Assembly: GCA_030146905.1 (NCBI GenBank)
Contig: JASLAV010000079.1
Location: forward strand, 1 to 12,114
DNA: 12,114 nucleotides
From: Lentzea sp.
GTDB lineage: Bacteria; Actinomycetota; Actinomycetes; Mycobacteriales; Pseudonocardiaceae
Reading direction: 5' to 3'
Below the pieces are notes generated by a model that worked only from the letters and a program-made list of their open reading frames with translations, ran no database searches and had not been told where the DNA came from. A program made the position numbers and the translations under genes. Below, piece after piece: positions 7,467 through 12,114 of the stretch; positions within the stretch are counted from its first letter, which is position 1; the number at the start of each line of letters is the position of its first letter.

Positions 7467-7524
7467 TGGACGAGACGGTCCCGTCCTGTCCACAACGTTA
7501 GGCGGGACGGGACCGTCTCGTCCA
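7467..7524. promoter_or_regulatory. TetR operator pair: perfect 20-bp inverted repeat
   Basis: Tggacgagacggtcccgtcc (7467-7486) is repeated in perfect inverse orientation at 7505-7524, with 18 bp between. The inner 19 bp of each arm is itself a near palindrome about its central base, with one mismatched pair. This gives two probable binding sites for TetR dimers. The right copy covers the proposed -35 of the NTF2-like operon and abuts the tetR -10. The left copy lies just after the operon's proposed transcript start. Binding by the adjacent TetR is the natural inference. Confidence 0.8.
7495..7524 (-). promoter_or_regulatory. Promoter of the NTF2-like/NmrA-like operon
   Basis: On the minus strand TGGACG (7524-7519) and TAACGT (7500-7495) are separated by 18 bp, a fair fit to an actinobacterial sigma-70-type promoter. 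Transcription would start near 7488 and give a leader of about 40 nt that holds the left operator copy and the GGAGGA ribosome site. Confidence 0.55.
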
Positions 7525-7528
7525 GTCC

Positions 7529-7534
7529 TATGAT
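7529..7534 (+). promoter_or_regulatory. -10 element of a near-leaderless tetR transcript
   Basis: TATGAT lies 7 nt before ATG 7542 and 4 nt after the right operator copy. The transcript should start at or one base before the start codon. A GGGACG word (7504-7509) is a weak -35 candidate at a 19-bp spacing, inside the operator. The layout implies autorepression. Confidence 0.6.
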
Positions 7535-7541
7535 GTGCGTC

Positions 7542-8129
7542 ATGACCAAGCGCACCCCTACCGGCGCCGCCGTCCTGCAGCCGCAGGTGACGAGGGCGAT
7601 CACCGAGGCCGTTCTCGACGAGCTCGCGCAGACCGGCTACGGGCGGCTGTCGATGGAGGCGGTGGCCAAACGGGCGGAGGTCGGCAAGAGCGCGTTGTAC
7701 CGGCGCTGGCCGTCCAAGCAGGAGATGGTGGTCGCGGCGCTGTCGGAGTTCTCCGTGCCGCTGGCCGGGATCGAGGACACCGGCTCGTTGCGCGGCGACC
7801 TGCTCGCGACCGTCACGGCGGTGCACGACTGGCTCACCCACCCGCGGTTCGCCACGATCCTGCCGGACCTCACCGCCGAGGCGGTCCGCAGCCCGGCGTT
7901 GTCCGAGGCGATCGCCAGGACGATAGGCGAACCGCGGCGCGCACTCGGCGCCGTGACGTTGCAGCGGGCGATCGACCGGGGCGAGCTACCGGCGGACCTC
8001 GACGTCGAGATCGCCCTCGACCTGGTCGCCGCACCGGTCTACTGGCGCCTGTCGGTACGACGCGCCGAGGTCGAGCCCGACTACCTCGAACGGCTCGTCG
8101 ACCACCTGCTGCGCGCGCTTCAGTGCTGA
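7542..8129 (+). CDS. TetR/AcrR-family transcriptional regulator
   Basis: This is a 195-residue dimeric repressor. The N-terminal TetR helix-turn-helix spans about 17-63 and includes ITEAVLDELAQTGYGRLSMEAVAKRAEVGKSALYRRWPSKQ as separate recognisable parts: the LSMEAVAKRAEV turn, then the recognition helix with SALYRRW. The C-terminal half is a helical ligand-binding domain ending in an ALDLVAAPVYWRL region typical of one large TetR subgroup. ATG 7542 is chosen because the -10 TATGAT lies 7 nt upstream; an earlier in-frame ATG at 7530 falls inside that -10. It is divergent from the NTF2-like/NmrA-like operon with paired operators between, so it very likely represses both. Its 3' end overlaps the convergent ene-reductase gene by 10 bp. 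The ligand is unknown. Confidence 0.93.
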   Translation: MTKRTPTGAAVLQPQVTRAITEAVLDELAQTGYGRLSMEAVAKRAEVGKSALYRRWPSKQEMVVAALSEFSVPLAGIEDTGSLRGDLLATVTAVHDWLTHPRFATILPDLTAEAVRSPALSEAIARTIGEPRRALGAVTLQRAIDRGELPADLDVEIALDLVAAPVYWRLSVRRAEVEPDYLERLVDHLLRALQC

Positions 8130-9172
8130 TAGCTGGGGTAGTCGACGTAACCGTGCGGGGCCTGGAACCAGGTCTCCCTGCCCGGCGTGGCGGCGAGCGG
8201 CAGACCGAGCCGGAACCGTTCGACCAGGTCGGGGTTGGCGAGGTACGCGCGGCCGTAGCTGATCAGGTCGGCGCCGTTGGCGAGCCAGCGCTCCCCCTCC
8301 TCGCGCGTGCTCTCGACCTCACCGATCTGGCCGCCGGGGTTGAGGATGAACGCGGTCGGCCACGCCTTGCGCAGCCCCATCAGGACCTCGTCGTCCGCGG
8401 TGGCCATGACGTGGACGTAGGCGATGTCCGGCAACGCTGTGAGCAGTTCGCCGTAGAGCACGGGCACGTTCTCCTCGACGATGCCCTGGAGCTGACCGCC
8501 GGGTGAGAGCCGGATGCCGACGCGCTCCGGTCCGACCGCGTCCGCCACCGCCTCGACCGCCTCGACGGCGAACCGGATGCGCCCGGCGACCGAGCCGCCG
8601 TAGCCGTCGGTGCGCTGGTTGGCGCTGGAGGACAGGAACTGCTGGATGAGGTACCCGTTGGCGCCGTGCAGCTCCACGCCGTCGAACCCGGCCTGGACCG
8701 CCTTGCGGGCCGCGTCGGCGAACGCCGCGACCTGCTCGGCGACCTCCGCCGTCTCCAGCGCGCGCGGGACCGGCGCCGGCGCCATGCCGGTCGGCGTGAA
8801 CACCTCGGTGCCGGTGGAGATCGCCGACGGACCGACGGGGCGGTGCCCGGCGACGTCGACATGGCCGACGCGGCCGCCGTGCATGAGCTGGGCGAAGATC
8901 CGGCCGCCGTTGGCGTGCACGGCGTCAGTGACGACCCGCCAGGCCACGACCTGCTCGTCGTCGTGGAGGCCGGGCGTGAACGGGTTGGACTGGCCGACGG
9001 CGTTCGGCTGCACGCCCTCGGTGACGATGAGCCCTGCGGTGGCGCGCTGGGCGTAGTACGTGGCGGTCTCCCCGGTCGGCTTGCCGTCCACGGCTCGCGA
9101 ACGGGTCATCGGCGCCATGACGAGGCGGTTCGGCAGGGTCAGGTTTCCGAGTCGGTAGCTGCTGAGAAGCAT
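8120..9172 (-). CDS. Old Yellow Enzyme family ene-reductase (NemA-like)
   Basis: This is a 350-residue FMN-dependent oxidoreductase that should use NAD(P)H to reduce electron-poor C=C bonds, and often nitro compounds or nitrate esters. The TIM-barrel family signatures are all present: LTLPNRLVMAPMTRSRA (11-27, with flavin-contacting T23), FAQLMHGGR (93-101), and the substrate-binding HGANGY at 169-174, giving H169, N172 and Y174 as in classical OYEs. SANQRTDGYGGS (183-194), IGIRLSP-like RVGIRLSP, and SYGRAYLANPDLV near the end complete the set. The length is normal. ATG 9172 lies 7 nt after TAGCCT on the minus strand, suggesting a leaderless message. It faces merR across a dyad, which suggests induction by electrophiles. 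The physiological substrate is unknown. Confidence 0.95.
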   Translation of the reverse strand: MLLSSYRLGNLTLPNRLVMAPMTRSRAVDGKPTGETATYYAQRATAGLIVTEGVQPNAVGQSNPFTPGLHDDEQVVAWRVVTDAVHANGGRIFAQLMHGGRVGHVDVAGHRPVGPSAISTGTEVFTPTGMAPAPVPRALETAEVAEQVAAFADAARKAVQAGFDGVELHGANGYLIQQFLSSSANQRTDGYGGSVAGRIRFAVEAVEAVADAVGPERVGIRLSPGGQLQGIVEENVPVLYGELLTALPDIAYVHVMATADDEVLMGLRKAWPTAFILNPGGQIGEVESTREEGERWLANGADLISYGRAYLANPDLVERFRLGLPLAATPGRETWFQAPHGYVDYPSYQH

Positions 9173-9179
9173 GGGAACT

Positions 9180-9215
9180 AGGCTAAAAACCTGACATTAA
9201 CGTCAGAGGTAGCTT
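9180..9215. promoter_or_regulatory. Divergent merR / ene-reductase promoter region with central dyad
   Basis: The dyad ctgacattaacgtcag (9191-9206) matches its own reverse complement at 14 of 16 positions. It lies between two back-to-back -10 candidates: TAGCCT (9185-9180, minus, for the ene-reductase) and TAGCTT (9210-9215, plus, for merR). MerR-family activators bind dyads between -35 and -10 elements of unusual spacing. Here one dyad could serve both directions. Good -35 matches at 19 bp are not visible. Confidence 0.6.
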
Positions 9216-9231
9216 TTGTGGCGGAGGTCTC

Positions 9232-9609
9232 GTGCGTATCGGAGAGCTGGCAGAACGCACAGGCGTGAGCGTGCGCGCGTTGCGCTACTACGAAGAGCAG
9301 GGCCTTCTCGCCGCCGAACGCAGCGAGAGCGGCCAGCGGCGCTACAGCCAGAAGGCCGTGGACCGGGTGCGGCTGATCCAGCAGCTCTACGCCGCCGGCA
9401 TCTCCAGCACGTCGATCCTGGAGATGCTGCCGTGCATCCTCACCGGGGTGGCGTCGCCTGACGTGCTGGCCAAGTTGCACGGCCACCGCTCCTCGGTGGT
9501 CAAGCAGGTCGAGGAGCTGCAGCGGACGCTCCGGCGGCTCGACACGGTGATCGCGGGCGCCACCGCGAGCTTCGAGTCCGGCAGGCCGGAGCCCTGCCCG
9601 ATCAAGTGA
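9232..9609 (+). CDS. MerR-family transcriptional regulator
   Basis: This is a 125-residue regulator. The N-terminal winged helix-turn-helix is complete: MRIGELAERTGVSVRALRYY (1-20), the EEQGLL wing region, and GQRRYSQKAVDRVRLIQQL. A dimerising coiled-coil helix follows at about 80-108 (SSVVKQVEELQRTLRRLDTV). There are two cysteines, C68 in MLPCIL and C122 in the tail EPCPIK. They could sense thiol-reactive compounds, but no metal-site pattern of MerR, CueR or ZntR is present. GTG 9232 is set by GGAGG (9223-9227), 4 nt upstream, and by the conserved N-terminus. It is divergent from the ene-reductase gene and probably controls it. It is convergent with the alcohol dehydrogenase gene, 18 bp away. 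Confidence 0.93.
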   Translation: MRIGELAERTGVSVRALRYYEEQGLLAAERSESGQRRYSQKAVDRVRLIQQLYAAGISSTSILEMLPCILTGVASPDVLAKLHGHRSSVVKQVEELQRTLRRLDTVIAGATASFESGRPEPCPIK

Positions 9610-9620
9610 GCGGACAGGGC
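9591..9620. terminator. Weak hairpin between merR and the alcohol dehydrogenase gene
   Basis: Gccctg (9591-9596) and cagggc (9615-9620) can pair across 18 nt at the convergent junction, overlapping the end of merR. The stem is short and no T run follows, so this is only a candidate for a shared stop of transcription. Confidence 0.2.
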
Positions 9621-9627
9621 CGGGACG

Positions 9628-10668
9628 TCAGATCGTCGCGGTGTCGATCACGAACCGGTACCGCACGTCGCTCGACAGCACGCGGTCGTAGGCGGTGTTG
9701 ATCTCGTCGGCGCCGATCAGCTCGATCTCCGCCCCCAGACCGTGCTCCGCGCAGAAGTCCAGCATCTCCTGGGTCTCCGCGATGCCGCCGATCATCGAGC
9801 CTGCGAGCGTCTTGCGGCCGCCGAGCAGGTTGAACAGGTTGAGCGAGACCGGCTCCTCCGGCGCGCCGACGTTCACGATCGCGCCGTCGGTCTTCAGCAG
9901 CCCGAGGTAGGCGCCCAAGTCGAGCGGGGCCGAGACCGTGGACAGGACCACGTCGAACTTCCCCGCCAGCTCGGTGAACGTGGCCGGGTCGCTGGTGGCG
10001 CGGTAGTCGTGGGCGCCGAGCGCGAGCCCGTCGTCCTTCTTGCGCAGCGACTGCGACAGGACGGTCACCTCGGCGCCGAGCGCGGCGGCGATCTTGACGC
10101 CCATGTGGCCGAGCCCGCCGAGGCCGACGACGGCGACCTTCTTGCCCGGTGCCACACCCCAGTGCTTGAGGGGCGAGTAGACGGTGATGCCCGCGCACAG
10201 CAGCGGCGCGGCCACGTCGAGCGGAAGGCCGTCCGGGATGCGCACGACGAAGTTCTCGTCGACCACGATCTGCCGCGAGTAGCCGCCATAGGTGACGTCA
10301 CCGCGGCGGTCGACGCCGTTGTAGGTCGCTGTGCTGCCGTTGGCGCAGTACTGCTCCAGGCCGCGCAGGCAGAACTCGCACTCGCGGCACGAGTCGACCA
10401 TGCAGCCGACGCCGACCCGGTCGCCGACGGCGTGACGGGTCACCTCGGAGCCGACCTCGACGACCACGCCCGCGATCTCGTGACCCGGCACCATCGGGAA
10501 GATCGCCTCTCCCCAGCCCTCGTTGACCTGGTGGATGTCGGAGTGGCAGATGCCGGCGAACTTGATGTCGATCAGAACGTCGTGCGCGCCGACCTCGCGG
10601 CGTTCGATCGTCGTGCGCTCCAGCGGTGCCTTGGGTGCCGGAGCGGCGTAGGCAGCGACGGTGCTCAT
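9628..10668 (-). CDS. Zinc-dependent, probably NADP-linked alcohol dehydrogenase (YahK/AdhC, CAD-like)
   Basis: This is a 346-residue medium-chain dehydrogenase that interconverts aldehydes and primary alcohols. Catalytic zinc ligands are seen at C41 (GICHSD), H63-E64 (PGHE) and C157 (LLCAGITVY). The structural zinc site is C94, C97, C100 and C108 in [17 protein letters not shown]. The Rossmann motif GLGGLG is at 181-186. The strand that follows ends in LSQSLRKK, with serine rather than aspartate, as in NADP-using members of the YahK/mycobacterial AdhC/cinnamyl-alcohol group. ATG 10668 is chosen because AGGAGA (10675-10680) lies 6 nt upstream. It is divergent from an XRE/MmyB-type regulator gene, a common pairing in actinomycetes. 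The likely role is detoxification of aldehydes, by inference. Confidence 0.94.
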   Translation of the reverse strand: MSTVAAYAAPAPKAPLERTTIERREVGAHDVLIDIKFAGICHSDIHQVNEGWGEAIFPMVPGHEIAGVVVEVGSEVTRHAVGDRVGVGCMVDSCRECEFCLRGLEQYCANGSTATYNGVDRRGDVTYGGYSRQIVVDENFVVRIPDGLPLDVAAPLLCAGITVYSPLKHWGVAPGKKVAVVGLGGLGHMGVKIAAALGAEVTVLSQSLRKKDDGLALGAHDYRATSDPATFTELAGKFDVVLSTVSAPLDLGAYLGLLKTDGAIVNVGAPEEPVSLNLFNLLGGRKTLAGSMIGGIAETQEMLDFCAEHGLGAEIELIGADEINTAYDRVLSSDVRYRFVIDTATI

Positions 10669-10813
10669 CAGGTTTCTCCTAGTTCTCGTCGTGTCGGTGA
10701 CGACACTGCTCCGGTTCGAGGGGTTCACCCAGACACCTGGTTTTCGTACGACCGGCGTGCGTACTACTGGCAGTAGCAGGCACGATGCCCGGGACGCGGG
10801 GATACTCGGACCC
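10669..10813. promoter_or_regulatory. Divergent promoter region between alcohol dehydrogenase and XRE regulator genes
   Basis: This 145-bp gap holds two short inverted repeats: gtgtcg-gtga-cgacac (10691-10706), close to the dehydrogenase start, and ctact-ggc-agtag (10764-10776), near the centre. Either could be the operator of the adjacent regulator. GATACT (10801-10806) lies 7 nt before ATG 10814 and is a weak -10 candidate for the regulator gene. I see no clear -10 for the dehydrogenase. Confidence 0.45.
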
Positions 10814-11686
10814 ATGACCGTTGACCCGCGCACCGAGCTGAGCGAGTTCCTGCGCAGCCGCCGGGCGCGGCTGTCCCCCGACGACGTCGGGCTGCCGCAG
10901 TACGGCAGGGCCCGTCGCGTACCGGGTCTGCGCCGCGAGGAGCTGGCGCAGCTCGCGGGCGTCTCCGTCGCGTACTACACACGCCTGGAGCAGGGCAACG
11001 GTCGCAACGTCTCCGACGAGGTGCTGGACTCGATCGCCCGCGCGTTGCGGCTGGACGACGCCGAGCGCGAGCACCTGAACAACCTGACGCGCAGCAAGCC
11101 GCACAAGAAGAAGAAAGAGCAGCGCTCCCAGGTCCGCCCCGCGTTGCAGCACCTGCTCGACGGCATCGCCGTGCCCGCGTACATCGGCGGGCGGCGCTCG
11201 GACATCCTCGCGTGGAACCCGATGGCCGCGGCGTTGTTCGGCGACTGGAGCCGGCTGGCACCGCGCGACCGCAACTGTGCGCGCATGATCTTCCTGCGGC
11301 CCGAGTACCAGAACCTCTTCGTCGACTGGGAGAGCAAGGCCGCCGACATCGTCGGCTTCCTGCGGCTCGACGCCGGGTGCTGCTCCGACGACCCGGAGCT
11401 CGCCGCGCTGATCGGGGAGCTCTCGCTGCGCAGCGAGCTGTTCCGGCAGCTCTGGGCCGCGCACGAGGTCAAGGAGAAGAGCTTCGGCACGAAGGTGGTG
11501 CGGCACCCGCTCGTGGGCGAGATGACGCTGTCGTACGAGACGCTGCGCATGCCCAGCGATCCGGCGCTGTTCCTGAACACCTACCACGCGGAACCCGGCT
11601 CCCCGTCCGCGGAGGCGTTGCAGCTGCTCGCCAGCTGGGGCACGGACGCGGCCCGAGCCGAGACGTCTGCTAAGACTCAGGCGTGA
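10814..11686 (+). CDS. XRE-family regulator with MmyB-like ligand-binding domain
   Basis: This is a 290-residue one-component regulator. The N-terminal helix-turn-helix (about 7-90) has the family pattern [46 protein letters not shown] (36-61) and a final [16 protein letters not shown] lysine-rich linker (94-102) joins it to a PAS-like MmyB/MLTR ligand-binding domain beginning near 110. Its hallmarks are [35 protein letters not shown] and the C-terminal [14 protein letters not shown]. In studied members this domain binds fatty-acid-like ligands. The neighbouring gene is usually a short-chain or zinc dehydrogenase, as here. ATG 10814 keeps the normal N-terminus; upstream extensions would enter the promoter. 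It overlaps the following SelW-like gene by GTGA. Its likely target is the divergent alcohol dehydrogenase gene. Confidence 0.93.
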   Translation: MTVDPRTELSEFLRSRRARLSPDDVGLPQYGRARRVPGLRREELAQLAGVSVAYYTRLEQGNGRNVSDEVLDSIARALRLDDAEREHLNNLTRSKPHKKKKEQRSQVRPALQHLLDGIAVPAYIGGRRSDILAWNPMAAALFGDWSRLAPRDRNCARMIFLRPEYQNLFVDWESKAADIVGFLRLDAGCCSDDPELAALIGELSLRSELFRQLWAAHEVKEKSFGTKVVRHPLVGEMTLSYETLRMPSDPALFLNTYHAEPGSPSAEALQLLASWGTDAARAETSAKTQA

Positions 11687-11967
11687 GAACGCCACGGCTG
11701 GAGATCGAGTACTGCACCCAGTGCCGGTGGCTGCTGCGCGCCGGGTGGACCGCACAGGAGCTGCTGACCACGTTCACGACCGAACTGGGCGAGGTCGCGC
11801 TGGTGCCCGGCACCGGCGGTGTGTTCGACGTCCGGCTCGACGGCGAGACGCTGTGGTCGCGCAAGGAGCAGGAGGGCTTCCCCGACCTCGCCGTGCTCAA
11901 GCAGCTGGTGCGCGACCGGGTGGCACCGGAGCGGTCCCTGGGCCACACCGATCGCAAGCACTCATGA
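11683..11967 (+). CDS. SelT/SelW/SelH-family (Rdx) thioredoxin-like protein, cysteine form
   Basis: This is a 94-residue thioredoxin-fold protein of the Rdx family. The redox motif CTQC (C11-C14) follows the first strand (LEIEYC). In selenoprotein relatives the second cysteine position is selenocysteine; here it is an ordinary cysteine codon. WLLRAGWTAQELLTTF, the central GTGGVFDVRLDGETLWSRKEQEGFPDLAVLKQLVRD region and total length fit the bacterial family. Function in bacteria is not settled; a thiol-redox role is expected. GTG 11683 overlaps the stop of the XRE regulator by four bases, so translation is probably coupled. The 3' end lies 3 bp from the convergent transporter gene. Confidence 0.9.
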   Translation: MRTPRLEIEYCTQCRWLLRAGWTAQELLTTFTTELGEVALVPGTGGVFDVRLDGETLWSRKEQEGFPDLAVLKQLVRDRVAPERSLGHTDRKHS

Positions 11968-11970
11968 CCG

Positions 11971-12114
11971 TCAATCCGTCCTGATGAACCCCTTCGCCAC
12001 CATCCAGTCCCTGGCGACCACACCCGCGTCCTTGCCCTCGACGTCGACCTGACGGCACAGCTCGATCATCTGGTCGTTGGTCAGGGCACGGCTCACCGTC
12101 TCCAGTGGACCGCG
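11971..12114 (-). CDS. ABC transporter substrate-binding protein (glycine betaine/choline type), C-terminal fragment
   Basis: The minus strand is open from the window edge and encodes the last 47 residues of a protein ending at TGA 11973-11971. The fragment reads SRALTNDQMIELCRQVDVEG and then KDAGVVARDWMVAKGFI. This matches the C-terminal end of OpuAC/ProX-type binding proteins, where a pattern like L(T/S)xxxLxxLNxQVDVDGxxPxxVAxxWL closes the second lobe. Such proteins are exported, often as lipoproteins, and deliver quaternary amines to an importer during osmotic stress. The signal peptide, ligand cage and any permease/ATPase genes lie beyond the right edge. The ligand cannot be fixed from this fragment. 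Confidence 0.82.
   Translation of the reverse strand, partial: RGPLETVSRALTNDQMIELCRQVDVEGKDAGVVARDWMVAKGFIRTD

Noticed and set aside
7448..7603. N-terminal extension of the NTF2-like protein
   Set aside because: It would run through the operator pair and into tetR; GTG 7447 has a strong GGAGGA ribosome site.
10669..10833. N-terminal extension of the alcohol dehydrogenase
   Set aside because: It would cross the divergent promoter region and the regulator start; ATG 10668 has AGGAGA at the right distance and a normal family N-terminus.
11683..11967. Selenocysteine-containing SelW
   Set aside because: The redox motif is encoded by ordinary cysteine codons and there is no in-frame TGA before the end.

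Overview
The window is very GC-rich DNA with strong G/C third-position bias, GTG starts, and start codons placed 5-7 nt after TANNNT -10 elements. This points to a filamentous actinomycete. A Pseudonocardiales-type genome (Lentzea, Saccharothrix or Amycolatopsis relatives) is my impression from protein style, not something proven here. I see no tRNA, rRNA, CRISPR, insertion sequence or phage gene; it reads as ordinary chromosomal accessory DNA.

Left part (1-3294). The window opens inside the 3' end of katG (catalase-peroxidase), which is followed by a strong hairpin terminator. A roughly 370-base stretch then holds a 15-bp tandem repeat inside a doubtful minus-strand ORF. The start of that ORF overlaps the stop of a DedA-family membrane protein gene (ATGA). 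Divergent from dedA is a two-component pair: a membrane HisKA_3 histidine kinase and an overlapping NarL/LuxR-type response regulator. The dedA-kinase intergenic region carries a perfect 20-bp palindrome and a 10-bp direct repeat.

Middle (3361-6202). A lipoprotein with a five-bladed beta-propeller (GH43-like) look is followed closely by a polytopic membrane protein that resembles GT-C-type glycosyltransferases. Together they may act on cell-surface glycans, which is inference.

Right part (6258-11686). There are three consecutive modules in which a one-component regulator is divergent from a redox enzyme: (i) tetR versus an NTF2-like + NmrA-like reductase operon, with a perfect 20-bp inverted repeat between them; (ii) merR versus an Old Yellow Enzyme ene-reductase, with a dyad lying exactly between two facing -10 elements; (iii) an XRE/MmyB-type regulator versus a zinc alcohol dehydrogenase. 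They look like independently controlled detoxification or electrophile-reduction units. A small SelT/SelW/SelH-like CxxC protein is translationally coupled to the XRE regulator. The window ends in the 3' end of a glycine-betaine/choline-type ABC transporter binding protein on the minus strand.

I found no clearly new enzyme system. The most interesting points are the regulatory architecture of the three divergent modules, the lipoprotein/GT-C pair, and the repeat-bearing ORF coupled to dedA.
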